A stretch of DNA of 64,000 nt from Candidatus Sedimenticola sp. (ex Thyasira tokunagai) (GTDB lineage: Bacteria; Pseudomonadota; Gammaproteobacteria; Chromatiales; Chromatiaceae), in assembly GCA_037318855.1 (NCBI GenBank), contig CP134874.1:2852598-2916597 (forward strand), in the 5' to 3' direction. Below the pieces are notes generated by a model. It was not told the DNA's origin and made no database searches. It was given only the letters and a program-made list of their open reading frames with translations. Shown piece after piece: positions 31,736 through 40,570 of this stretch; the first letter of the stretch is position 1; every line of letters starts with the position of its first letter. A program made the translations under genes and the position numbers.

Positions 31736-32834
31736 CTAAACGGCCAATGGTGCCACTGGAGCATTGTTCACCTGCTGGACGCCGTGTTCAGATGCTATTA
31801 TTTCTTCGTGTTTCGGTCTTAGAATGGAACGAATAATCCCATTGTAGTATTCAATGCTTTTAAACGTTATTTTGTTCCTAAGAAAGTCATTTTGTAACTG
31901 ACTAATAGTGCCATTAACGCGCATCTCTACTCCATCGTCACACAGCTCCAAACTAATATATTCTCCTGGATAATTAGCGGACAAAGCACCCTCAAGCAAT
32001 TTCAAATCATATTCAACTTTGCGCTTACGCTTTCTGGATACAGCCCTACGTTTCACATCAAATTTCCGTGTTACTTTTTTTCGCTCCTTAACCCACTCTG
32101 TACCATGCATTTTTTCTAGTAAGCGCCAGTACTGGGCAGCGGCCATAAAGTGCTTATCTTGATTAATTTCTTTTGACACATAGATAATATTTCCAGGCCA
32201 GTGGTCACCCCCGCAATCGAGTGGTTTCACAAGCGTGTCGCTACCTCGTGAAAGATTTTGGGACATCCAAGTCTCCAAAATCGACTCGCCTACGCGACAG
32301 CCGTTATGCCCCGACCGTCCTGCGTACGTCACGATTCCGTATTGCACATTGCAGCAAAGCTGCTTGTGCACTACTCCATCATGACTCCCGCAATGACTCT
32401 ACGGCGTTTCGGATGCACTCCTTGTATGCCCTACATCGCTCCCTGCCGGTCGCAATTCCGGCCATACAACCGCGCCTACGCCTATCGGGGACTAATCGCC
32501 TCGGCTTTCAGCCTTCCATGGCGATCAGCGGATGAAATATTAATGCGTCTGATTTGCCAGAAAGTATAGGTTTACCCGTAAAGTAGCAGCATCCATTTTG
32601 TATATCGTAAATATCATCAAGATCATCGCTTTCATGCACGCCACCACTACTAGAACCTGATAATGCTAGGGATATACAACTATTTATCTTTTTTAGATGG
32701 GCCGTCTCACCCTCACACATAATCCATATCTCATCACCAATTATCATACTGTGTCTTACTTCTACCTTCTCTTGGCCATTAATATTCGTTAATGCCTCTT
32801 TAGATGGGGCTTCTTGCAGTTCACTACCGCCCAT
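31736..32834 (-). pseudogene. HNH-like protein 1, island copy 1, broken by H element 9
   Basis: Without the insertion this is a single frame of about 265 residues from ATG 32834: an N-terminal domain (EVRHSMIIGDEIWIMCEG), HNH-like core (CCYFTGKPILSG, FHLKPLDCGGDHWPGNIIYV, KEINQDKH), basic linker (KRRAVSRKRKRKVEYD) and a C-terminal domain shared with HNH-like protein 2. The core pattern His...Asn...His fits HNH nucleases; whether it cuts DNA or RNA is not known. H element 9 sits between the core segments. Confidence 0.75.
32230..32530 (+). repeat. H element 9 (subfamily 3)
   Basis: 301 bp from CAAGCGTGTCGCTACC to GGCGATCAGCG. The empty site is seen at about 56680 in island copy 2 (GGTTTCA|GATGAAAT): no duplication. 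The 5' hairpin is GATTTTGG...CCAAAATC with the same GACATCCAAGTC tip; the terminal stem is ATCGCC/GGCGAT. Bases after it are GATG. Confidence 0.88.
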
Positions 32835-32900
32835 TATTTACTCCTATATAAATATATTAGCTAAGAAATACGTCAAAATAATAATTCACTGATCAAGTGA

Positions 32901-33518
32901 TCACTTAGATTCTATCCAGCAAGCAATAACTGGAGAACCATCAATAAGTTCCGGTGGACCGGCTCTGCGTAACGGGTAATTACTCTTAGAGTATAAGCGC
33001 TCTACCATAGGAGACGTGACCGCCACTAAACGACTTGCCCCATGTTTAGCGATTATTTCAAAACACGTTTTCATTATCATCTCATTGGTATAGGATATAC
33101 CTCCTTTTATCGGCGAAGACTGATCACTGTTATGAGTTGAAAGGCGTGATATCTCCCAAACTAATGGTGTGGATGGTGAGGGCGAGCCATTAAAAAGAGT
33201 AGGGAATATATCCATTAAGCAGGGCCCTGTTGTTGGGTTCAAACGAGCATGGCCACATATATCACCGTTATCATTGAACGCTATAACGTAGATCGTATCT
33301 GGCAGATCGAACTCATCAATTTCAGCAACACCATTGGTTTTGAGAGGCCAACCAAGTCGCCCAATGAATACCTTCTGACGATATTTATAAAAAGCTGAAA
33401 GTTCACTCTCAGAAAAACTACTTTTCCTGCCGTGAATTATTTTTATACCTCCTGTTACATGAAGCACCTCATTGAAATATGAATGCTCATTACTAATCAC
33501 TACTGGCGCTATATTCAC
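32901..33518 (-). CDS. luxI: LuxI-family acyl-homoserine-lactone synthase, island copy 1 (GTG start)
   Basis: A 205-residue enzyme that makes AHL signal from S-adenosylmethionine and acyl-ACP. The family's invariant residues are all visible: Arg47, Phe51, Trp57 (YRQKVF..RLGWPL), Asp68, Asp71 (EIDEFD), Arg92 (HARLNPTTGP), Phe105, Glu122 and Arg125 (VWEISRL). There are about 22 extra residues at the N-terminus relative to typical LuxI. The start is GTG here and ATG in copy 2 (57053-57670), with otherwise the same protein. Transcribed toward the HNH-like genes. Confidence 0.95.
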   Translation of the reverse strand: MNIAPVVISNEHSYFNEVLHVTGGIKIIHGRKSSFSESELSAFYKYRQKVFIGRLGWPLKTNGVAEIDEFDLPDTIYVIAFNDNGDICGHARLNPTTGPCLMDIFPTLFNGSPSPSTPLVWEISRLSTHNSDQSSPIKGGISYTNEMIMKTCFEIIAKHGASRLVAVTSPMVERLYSKSNYPLRRAGPPELIDGSPVIACWIESK

Positions 33519-33716
33519 AATATAATCCTAATAAATATGTATAATAAAAATCATGGACCAATGCTATATTAGCGGCATGGCGGTGTGAATCGGTAAAAAT
33601 ACCTGTTTTCGCTTCATACCCAGCCTGTTTACGATAAACATTTGTTCTTCTGGCCTCGATGAAATTCGCGCACATCGTCCTTATCAAAATCTCAGCCTTG
33701 GTAGACTGAGGTCTAA
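33493..33716 (-). pseudogene. Unknown gene fragment upstream of luxI (5' end lost to IS3-C)
   Basis: A frame entering from the IS3-C end and running to 33493, overlapping the luxI start by 26 bases. It encodes about 74 residues (KAEILIRTMCANFIEARRTN, FTDSHRHAANIALVHDFYYT). No function recognised. The same fragment is present in island copy 2 (57645-57868), so the truncation predates the duplication. Confidence 0.5.
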
Positions 33717-33771
33717 TGGACTTGTACAACCCAGTTAAGCATTATTACTGACTTAATTGAGGTAGAGATAG

Positions 33772-34065
33772 ATGAGTACACGAAAGAAATATTCAAAAGA
33801 GTTCAAGTTGGACGCAATCAGCCTGGTAATTGAGCAGGGTTATACAAGAAAGAAGGCTGCCACAAGCCTGGAAATCAACCCTCAAATGCTGGGGCGCTGG
33901 GTGAAAGAGAATCAGGCTGAGGAGGGACTGGTGTTTCGGGGCAATGGCAAGTTGACACCCGAACAGGAAGAGCTCAGGAAACTCAAGGCCCAGGTCAAGC
34001 ACCTTGAGATGGAGAGGGATATACTAAAAAAAGCGACGGCATTCTTTGCAGCAGAAACGAAGTGA
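33772..34065 (+). CDS. IS3-family transposase OrfA (element C, copy 1)
   Basis: A 97-residue HTH protein ([20 protein letters not shown]) with a coiled coil ([20 protein letters not shown]). A run of seven A near the 3' end (ACTAAAAAAAGCG) is the expected slip site; copy 2 has six. Confidence 0.92.
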   Translation: MSTRKKYSKEFKLDAISLVIEQGYTRKKAATSLEINPQMLGRWVKENQAEEGLVFRGNGKLTPEQEELRKLKAQVKHLEMERDILKKATAFFAAETK

Positions 34066-34702
34066 AATACTCGTTCATCACCCAACATAAGAATGCCTAC
34101 CCTATCGGCCTGCAGTGTCGGGTTTTGGGTGTGAGCCGTAACGGCTATTACCGGTACCAGAGGGTAATGAAGAGCAGACCGGATGATCCAGTCCATCAAG
34201 AGATGCTGGAGTGGGTTGTAGATATTGCCAAAGCTCAGACTACACCTACGGTAGTCGCCGAATGAAGAAAGCCCTCAATGTACTGGGCTATCCAGTGAGC
34301 CGGGACAAGGCAAGAAATCTGATGCGTGAGGCCAATGTGCAGGCGCGTCAGCGCAAGAAACACAAGGTAACGACAAACAGCAATCACAAGCAGCCGGTCT
34401 TTGACAACCTGCTCAACCGTAAATTTGATGTTGCTCAGTCGGATCAGGTCTATGCCGCAGACGTGACCTATATATGGACACAGGAAGGCTGGCTGTATCT
34501 GGCGGTAGTGATTGATCTGTGTTCACGTAAAGTCGTCGGCTGGAGCATGAGTTCACGGATGAAGGCCAAGCTTGTCTGCGACGCCTTACAAATGCCGATC
34601 TGGCGCCGGAAACCGAGAGCGGGACTGATTCACCACTCGGATCGTGGGTAGAAATGGACCCCGATTTTCGGACAGCCGCTTAAGTGTATTCTGCCTCTCT
34701 GA

Positions 34703-35527
34703 CTATGCTTCTTCCGGCAGCATGATTTCACCAAAATATGCCTGATCCGGGGTTTTTCCCAAGCTCTGGTGTTTCCGTTCCGAATTGTAAAACTTCAAGT
34801 AGTCGCCAATTCCGGAACGTGCTTCATTCACAGACTCATAGGCCCGCAGATAGACCTCTTCATATTTGACGCTACGCCAAAGCCGCTCAATGAAGACATT
34901 GTCCACCCAACGCCCCTTGCCGTCCATACTGATCTTTACCCCTGACGCCTTCAGTACGCTCGTAAATGCCTCACTTGTGAATTGTGCTCCTTGATCTGTG
35001 TTGAATATCTCTGGTGCACCATAACGTCTAATAGCTTCCTCCAGTGCATCAACACAAAAGTCACTCTCCATCGTGTTGGAAAGACGCCAGCTCAATACTC
35101 TGCGACTATACCAGTCCATAATTGCCACCAGATAAACAAAACCTCTGGCCATCGGAATATAGGTAATGTCACTGCAGTAAACCTGGCCTGGGCGATTGAT
35201 ATCCAACCCCTTCAACAGGTAGGGGTAGATCTTGTGTCCCTTGCCTGGCCGGCTGGTACCCTTCTTGGGATATAAGGCCGTTACCCCCATTTGGCGCATC
35301 AACCGCTGTACACGTTTGCGGTTGATATCGTAACCCTCTTCCCATAGCCAATCACGAATCCGGCGGCTGCCATAGAAGGGGCGCTTCAGGTGCATCTCAT
35401 CAATGCGGTGCATCAGCTTCAGGTCTTCGTCTGACACGCCCTTGGGCTGATAGTAAACAGAAGACCGATTCAGTGACAGCAACTGGCATTGACGGGTTGC
35501 AGGCAAAGTATGCTGCCGATCGATCAT
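34703..35527 (-). CDS. IS3-family transposase OrfB (element D)
   Basis: A 274-residue integrase-core transposase: D in YCSDITYIPM, D in FNTDQGAQF, E in VDNVFIERLW, with the RPFYGSRRIRDWL region N-terminal. Begins ATG 35527, overlapping orfA's stop region by four bases. Intact. Confidence 0.93.
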   Translation of the reverse strand: MIDRQHTLPATRQCQLLSLNRSSVYYQPKGVSDEDLKLMHRIDEMHLKRPFYGSRRIRDWLWEEGYDINRKRVQRLMRQMGVTALYPKKGTSRPGKGHKIYPYLLKGLDINRPGQVYCSDITYIPMARGFVYLVAIMDWYSRRVLSWRLSNTMESDFCVDALEEAIRRYGAPEIFNTDQGAQFTSEAFTSVLKASGVKISMDGKGRWVDNVFIERLWRSVKYEEVYLRAYESVNEARSGIGDYLKFYNSERKHQSLGKTPDQAYFGEIMLPEEA

Positions 35528-35871
35528 CCCTTTCCTTTCGGACCGTGAATCCTTTCCAGTCCTTGTTCTAAAAAATCCCGTTCCATAGTTAGCTGACCAA
35601 TCTTGGCGTGCAGCTCTTTGATCTTGTGCTCACTCTCCTCGGCCTGTTTCTCAGAGCGACCAAATACCTGATCGGCATTGCCCATCAGTTGACGCCTCCA
35701 CTCGGTGATCTGATTGGGATGAACATCAAACTGTTCAGCCAGTTCTGCCATAGTTTTATCACCCTTCAAGGCTGCCACAGCTACCTTGGCCTTGAAGTTT
35801 GATGAATGGTTTCTACGTTTTCTTCTCATCTTCTGCTCCTGTCTCTCGGACAATAGTGTTGCAGAAGACAC
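35524..35871 (-). CDS. IS3-family transposase OrfA (element D)
   Basis: A 115-residue HTH protein; the true start is probably the Met before [42 protein letters not shown], then a coiled coil ([20 protein letters not shown]). Intact. Confidence 0.9.
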   Translation of the reverse strand: MSSATLLSERQEQKMRRKRRNHSSNFKAKVAVAALKGDKTMAELAEQFDVHPNQITEWRRQLMGNADQVFGRSEKQAEESEHKIKELHAKIGQLTMERDFLEQGLERIHGPKGKG

Positions 35872-36004
35872 TTAAACTTTCCTTATCCCTGTCCGACTAC
35901 TGGGGTCCACCACTGGTCTCAGTACGCCAGCAAGGCTTTTCGGCGATTACTGAAGGCTCATGGTATTAACGGCAGCATGAGCAGGAAGGGGGATTGCTGG
36001 GATA

Positions 36005-37298
36005 CTCAGTCTACAATTCTATTGAATGTCCAGTCCAACCCTGACCCGTGCTGGGATTGGCGAAGCTGCCTTTGCGTTGACCTGTCGGTTGGATACTGGC
36101 GTTCCCCGAGTATCTCCGGGCCCATTGCCTGTGACCTAATAGGAGCTTTGTACTGCAACTTGAGTGTCCTGTCCTGCAATGTGGGTTGGTGATCAATATC
36201 TAGGCCTTCAGAGGGCACTTGAAATGGGTAAACAATCGATACAGTGTGAAGTCATACTTGGCGTTGATACGCATCTGGACATGCATGTGGGAGTGATTAT
36301 TGACAGTCATGGAAAAATGCTTGATGTACTGTCCATAGAAACAAATGGCACTGGCTATCAGCACTTATTAAAATGGGCGTCATCGTTCGGCAATTTATCA
36401 CGCGCAGGAGTAGAAGGTACTGGAACATATGGAGCAGGCCTTGCTAGATTCCTATCTGAACACGAGGTAGAGGTCCTGGAAATCAATCGTCCTGATCGTT
36501 CTATGCGACGATTCTATGGCAAATCGGATCCGACGGATGCGGAGAGTGCCGCTCGATCCGTGCTGGCAGGTAAAGCGCAGTCTATTCCGAAGTTACAATC
36601 AGGTGCTGCAGAGGCTATGCGTATCGCATCAGTTGCAAGGCGGAGCGCGGTAAAGGCGAGAACACAGACGATTAATCAATTGCGTTCATTGCTGGTGTCT
36701 GCTCCAGAGAATATACGAGCTAGGCTTTGGAAGTCGAATCCAGGACAGTGTGTTCAAGGTTGTTTGCATCTCCGGACTCTCGGTAAAACAATTTCACTAA
36801 AGACGCTGGCTACAACACTTCGTCTACTCGCCAGGCGGTGGATGTACCTAACAGCTGAACTTAAAGATCTGGATGATACACTGGAGCACTTAACAAATAG
36901 CGCAGCAAAGCGGTTACGTCGACAGTTTGGCATTGGGCCACAAACAGCAGCGACGTTGCTGTCAGTCGCTGGTGACAATCCTGAACGGCTACATAGCGAA
37001 GCTGCTCTAGCAGCTCTGTGTGGAGTAAACCCACTGCAAGCATCTTCAGGTAAGACTGTGCGTCATCGCCTCAATCGTGGAGGTAGTCGATCTGCCAATA
37101 ATGCGTTGTGGACCATTGCCATGGTACGCATGCGGAGCGATCCACGCACTCGAACTTATGTTGCTCGTCGCACGGCAGAAGGAAAATCGACCAAAGAGAT
37201 AAGCCGATGCTTGAAGCGTTACATCGTTCGAGAACTATACCCTCTTAACCTGGCTGATTTAAACGATGCTGCAGTAGTAACTTGACATAGGAGCGTCA
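36005..37298 (+). mobile_element. IS110-family element, copy 2
   Basis: 1294 bp, inserted between the A's of the Asn codon (GGGATA|ACGCTG) of IS3-C orfB. One extra C in the left end (CAACCC at about 36038) against the other copies. Confidence 0.95.
36224..37285 (+). CDS. IS110-family DEDD transposase, copy 2
   Basis: 353 residues, identical to copy 1 except Asn for Ile near the C-terminus (LYPLNLADL), a change shared with copy 4. DEDD residues and the C-terminal domain are intact. Confidence 0.93.
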   Translation: MGKQSIQCEVILGVDTHLDMHVGVIIDSHGKMLDVLSIETNGTGYQHLLKWASSFGNLSRAGVEGTGTYGAGLARFLSEHEVEVLEINRPDRSMRRFYGKSDPTDAESAARSVLAGKAQSIPKLQSGAAEAMRIASVARRSAVKARTQTINQLRSLLVSAPENIRARLWKSNPGQCVQGCLHLRTLGKTISLKTLATTLRLLARRWMYLTAELKDLDDTLEHLTNSAAKRLRRQFGIGPQTAATLLSVAGDNPERLHSEAALAALCGVNPLQASSGKTVRHRLNRGGSRSANNALWTIAMVRMRSDPRTRTYVARRTAEGKSTKEISRCLKRYIVRELYPLNLADLNDAAVVT

Positions 37299-37528
37299 AC
37301 GCTGTTGTTGAAAGCTTCTTTGGCAGCTTGAAGCAGGAGCGAGTGCATTGGCGAAGCTACCAGACACGTTATGAGGCCCAGCAGGACATACTGGAATATA
37401 TTTCGATGTTTTATAACAGCCGTCGCCTACATTCATACTTGGACTATATGAGCCCTAATGACTTTGAGCAGCAGTTGTTGGAGCTGAAGAAAGCGGCTTA
37501 ACTGGGTGTAACAAAATCTTTGACCACG

Positions 37529-38110
37529 TTAATCAGCGTCCACGTGAAGGGGGAATATACGATTAAATTCATCCATTATGGCAGCTGGTTTAAGAATCTC
37601 TAATTTCCCATACGTCCAATCTATAATGCCCATGTCCTGCAACTTCTTTAATTTTTTAGTGGCCTGGCTTCTAGAAACGGAAGCTGCTCTTGCTATACCA
37701 CTCACCCCCAGTGGTATCTTGCAGGTGTAGCCGTCGGGTATTTCATCTCGCTGACCTGTTCGCCACTCAAAGTCTTTCTTACAACACCTATCCAGGAGGT
37801 AAATCAATTTATCGTGGACTGATGAAGAAGTATTCGTAACCATATTTCTATTGCCTATTTCATCCCCCCACATAACAAAATGCGTCCATAGCTGTTTTAA
37901 AATATCACTGTCTATATTGTCATCATATAGATGCACCAGAGTAACGAACAGGGTGCAGTTTGATTCTGCGGTTGCCATGCATAATTGGCTTGCTTCAGGC
38001 ATAATTAACAGGTCGCCAGGAAATAGTAAGCCTAGATTTTTTATATCCTTTACGGCCCTGCAGCAGATATCCATCGCATACAAAGATGAGTCTAGAGGGA
38101 TAATCGGCAC
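37529..38110 (-). CDS. Crp-like winged-helix regulator 2
   Basis: 193 residues. The N-terminal part (FPGDLLIMPEASQLCMATAES) resembles the effector-binding roll of Crp/Fnr proteins but is divergent; the C-terminal part is a winged HTH (LGVSGIARAASVSRSQATKK, LKKLQDMGIIDWTYGKLEI). It ends three bases from IS3-C copy 1. With luxR2 upstream on the same strand it mirrors the luxR/crp pairing of the island. Effector and targets unknown. Confidence 0.7.
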   Translation of the reverse strand: MPIIPLDSSLYAMDICCRAVKDIKNLGLLFPGDLLIMPEASQLCMATAESNCTLFVTLVHLYDDNIDSDILKQLWTHFVMWGDEIGNRNMVTNTSSSVHDKLIYLLDRCCKKDFEWRTGQRDEIPDGYTCKIPLGVSGIARAASVSRSQATKKLKKLQDMGIIDWTYGKLEILKPAAIMDEFNRIFPLHVDAD

Positions 38111-38320
38111 TAGAAATGACTTCTCCTTTCGCTAGCCTTATGAAATTTTTCTTATGTTCAGGATGATAACCCTAACTCACTGCTTTCCTTTGTAATATTA
38201 TTACGCAGCTCTTGTCCTGGTGCATTAAAAGTATTCACACAGATTCACCGTTTTAGCCCACGCTGATAGCCATAGAAGGAGAAAACGTGAACTTAATTAG
38301 ACATAACAGATACCTTCTAA

Positions 38321-38466
38321 CGCTGTCATCCATGGAGAGCGAAGAGAAGGCGGGTAATCCCGGTAGCCGTGAGGCCGCACTGCTTACCCGTCGTGCGCGC
38401 AGCGCGCCAGAGGAAGCAAAGTAGGCATCCGAACACGGCGGCCAGTCATTGGAAACTGACAGCGAG
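38321..38466 (-). repeat. H element 10 (degenerate, 5' part lost)
   Basis: On the minus strand the 3' end lies at 38321 (GATGACAGCG); the GCGCGCTGCGCGC hairpin is intact, but the 5' hairpin is missing and several bases have decayed. Bases after the 3' end are TTAG. It separates luxR2 from crp2. Confidence 0.75.
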
Positions 38467-38479
38467 GCCAGGATCTTTT

Positions 38480-39199
38480 TTAAATTAGATACCGATTTGT
38501 GGCTTCACCTAAGATACGCTTATTCCCATCCGCATTAAGTGCTTTTCCAAGCTTGGTAATGCTGTCTTCAATAGTGCTTGGTGACCTATGTAGTTGTTTC
38601 CCAGCCTCTTTCGCGGTAAAACCAGCCTTCTTCAGTGACAAGTGGGGAAATCCTCAGTGGGGTGACCCCAGGTAGAGAGAGGCCTTCTTTCGAAAAAATT
38701 TCTCGTATCTTAGCGTGAAGCATTTCTGTGAAGTAATAAATAAACGGGCTTTTTCTCTAAGTTCGTTCTTTGTAATAGGATCCATTGATCGGGCTAAAAT
38801 AAACGCAGATGTTGGTCCTGTCTGTAGAGTAGTGGGTTTTATAAAGCCATCAATTAATCCATACGGCTTAGCCGCATGAAACACGGAAGCGCTCGGGAAT
38901 CCATTCCATGCTTGCGGCCCGACATTGTGTTTTGTATAGTCAATTAGCGGGTCATTATCGAAAAATTTTTCATATAAATACTGATTCGACCAGTCATCAG
39001 CGTAGTTGGTTATGATCAGCTTAATTTCTGGGGTAGGATAATTGGGTAAGCTTATGAAAGCATGGCTTTCAGTTTCCATCAGAGTGACAAATTCACCTAC
39101 TATCAACGCTATCCCACTAATATCCTTTGCATTTTTTAGTTTTGCCTCTAACTTATATACCTCGTCCCATAAGGCACTTTCAGCTATTCGCATAATCAT
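38480..39199 (-). pseudogene. LuxR-family regulator 2 with in-frame TGA between domains
   Basis: The start ATG 39199 is preceded by GAGG at eight bases. The AHL-binding domain (182 codons) has the family's Trp, Tyr and Asp-Pro pattern (ADDWSNQYLYEKFFDNDPL, PQAWN, YGLIDGFI). A TGA at 38654-38656 stops it, but the same frame continues into a LuxR HTH (GFTAKEAGKQLHRSPSTIED) and ends at TAA 38480, giving 239 codons in total, a normal LuxR length. Either a nonsense change or two compensating indels in the GGGG/CCCC runs beside it. A stand-alone AHL-binding domain would be produced. Confidence 0.85.
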
Positions 39200-39614
39200 A
39201 TTTACTATCCTCAAAAAAATACGTTTCAAAAAACCCCGTTGATAGCGGGGTACATAAATGTGTATCTTAGCAAAACCAGGAGCAGATCTCAATCCCAACC
39301 GGGGTATGTTTTAGCGGCGAAATGTCCGGTTTTGGCACTTTTCACGGGATTTACTTCCTTAAAGGGGTAATCAAGTAATCACCAAGGTCAATCAAGGCCT
39401 CGGTGACTGGAATGGTTCTAAATTTGGGGGGGGGGGGGGGGGGTCGAGACCGTTTCTGTCGTACCGGCGTTTTTTTGAGGCTACGTAGTACGATGTCACG
39501 CGATTCAAGAAAGATACGGTCTGGGGTGTTAGCGGCTACCTAAACCGGCGCATAAATGGCGAACACCTCCTAGACAAGGTGACGAGGGCTGCATAGCCCC
39601 GTCGCTTCCCTGGA
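39200..39614. other. luxR2 upstream region, IS21 left end and 18-base G run
   Basis: No gene. 39200-39305 should hold the luxR2 promoter. A probable IS21 end, TGTTTTAGCGGCGAAATG, begins at about 39308. A run of 18 G's lies at 39426-39443. The remainder up to the small IS21 gene is non-coding. Confidence 0.5.
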
Positions 39615-39779
39615 TCAGAACTCTATATCGTCATCGATCACCTCAGGTCCGGTAATCATCTCCTCTTGCATCTGCTCCTGCAGTTGCAACCCGTAACGAT
39701 TCCAGATTTCCTCGCGGATCTCATCAATAAACTCATACACGGCCAGTGCCTCTCGTACTGTCCAGTAGTCAGGGATCAT
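39615..39779 (-). CDS. Small acidic protein downstream of istB
   Basis: 54 residues starting MIPDYWTVREALAVYEFID and ending VIDDDIEF. Its ATG overlaps the istB stop as ATGA, so it is translationally coupled to istB. Acidic and probably helical. Function unknown; likely an IS21 accessory gene. Confidence 0.75.
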   Translation of the reverse strand: MIPDYWTVREALAVYEFIDEIREEIWNRYGLQLQEQMQEEMITGPEVIDDDIEF

Positions 39780-40570
39780 GAGACACCTCCTCTTTTTCGT
39801 GTAGTGGTCTTACGCTTCTTTCGACTCACCGCCTGTTGTTGCTGATGCTCTTTGGCCTCTTTGAGTCGGTAGGACTCTCCCTCGATGGAGAGGATTTCTG
39901 AGTGATGCACCAACCGATCCACCAGGGAGACGACGCAAGCCGCATTGGGGAACACTTCGCTCCACTCCGAGAAGGGGCGATTGGTGGTAATCAGGGTGGA
40001 TTTCTCCTCATAACGCCGGGAGACGATATCGAACAGCAGGTCGGCATGGCGGTTGGAGTAAGAGAGGTAGCCCACTTCATCGATGACCAATAGATGAGGA
40101 CGGGAGAAGCGTGCCAGACGGCGCTTGAGCATGCTGTCACTGTCCTGGGCGGCCAGTTCATTGAGCATTTGACTGGCACTGGTAAAGAGCACGTTATGGC
40201 CTCGCAGCACCGCCTGATGGGCGATATTGCGAGCGATGGTCGACTTGCCCACCCCATTGGGACCCACCAGGATCACATTGGTGGCATCTTCGAGGAACTT
40301 GAGCCGCATCAGATCGTTGATCGCTTCATGATCACACTGTTTGGGCCAAGACCAGTCGAAGTCGGCCAGCAGCTTGAAGCGTCCAAGGTGTGCACTGCTC
40401 AAGCGTCGTTCCAGTCCACGACGTGCCCGCTCCTCCTCTTCCCATTCGATGAGTGGTTCGAGCCAGTCGGTCTGGATGATCTCATCCCAGTGTGCAAGCA
40501 GGCCGTGGAGTTTCAATGCACTTGCCCGCGCCATCAGCCGCTCTTCATTGCTCTGTGTGGTCATCGTCAT
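39776..40570 (-). CDS. istB: IS21 helper ATPase IstB
   Basis: A 264-residue AAA+ ATPase that assists IstA and target choice. Walker A VGPNGVGKSTIA, Walker B HLLVIDEVGYLS, and sensor-like STLITTNRPFSEW. The start ATG 40570 (MTMTTQSNEERL) overlaps the end of istA by 26 bases; longer upstream frames have no coding character. Intact. Confidence 0.93.
   Translation of the reverse strand: MTMTTQSNEERLMARASALKLHGLLAHWDEIIQTDWLEPLIEWEEEERARRGLERRLSSAHLGRFKLLADFDWSWPKQCDHEAINDLMRLKFLEDATNVILVGPNGVGKSTIARNIAHQAVLRGHNVLFTSASQMLNELAAQDSDSMLKRRLARFSRPHLLVIDEVGYLSYSNRHADLLFDIVSRRYEEKSTLITTNRPFSEWSEVFPNAACVVSLVDRLVHHSEILSIEGESYRLKEAKEHQQQQAVSRKKRKTTTRKRGGVS

Larger units (their letters stand above)
34650..35914 (-). 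mobile_element. IS3-family element D with 3-bp target duplication
   Basis: 1265 bp flanked by GGT at 34647-34649 and 35915-35917, with inverted repeats containing TGGACCCC. The empty site is in IS3-C copy 2 at about 58798-58802. Confidence 0.92.
34062..37502 (+). pseudogene. IS3-family transposase OrfB (element C, copy 1), doubly interrupted
   Basis: The integrase-core frame carries a one-base deletion near 34231 (CCAAAGCTC against CCAAAAGCTC). It is broken by IS3-D after HHSDRG and by IS110 inside the Asn codon of GDCWDN, resuming at 37299 as AVVESFFGSLKQERVHW to 37502. Confidence 0.9.
20519..37526. repeat. Segmental duplication, copy 1 (quorum-sensing island)
   Basis: Shared backbone with 44690-60409: reversed IS3-C end, degenerate H element, luxR, rsaM, crp-like, two HNH-like genes, luxI, gene fragment, IS3-C carrying IS110. 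The backbones are almost identical at nucleotide level; they differ mainly by which mobile elements have entered since duplication. Each copy provides empty sites for the other's insertions. Confidence 0.93.
33717..37526 (+). mobile_element. IS3-family element C, copy 1, carrying IS3-D and IS110
   Basis: From TGGACTTGTACAACCCAG to ...CTTTGACCA. Nested insertions are IS3-D (34650-35914) and IS110 (36005-37298); the remaining element is about 1250 bp. It occupies the same position next to luxI in both island copies. Confidence 0.92.
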
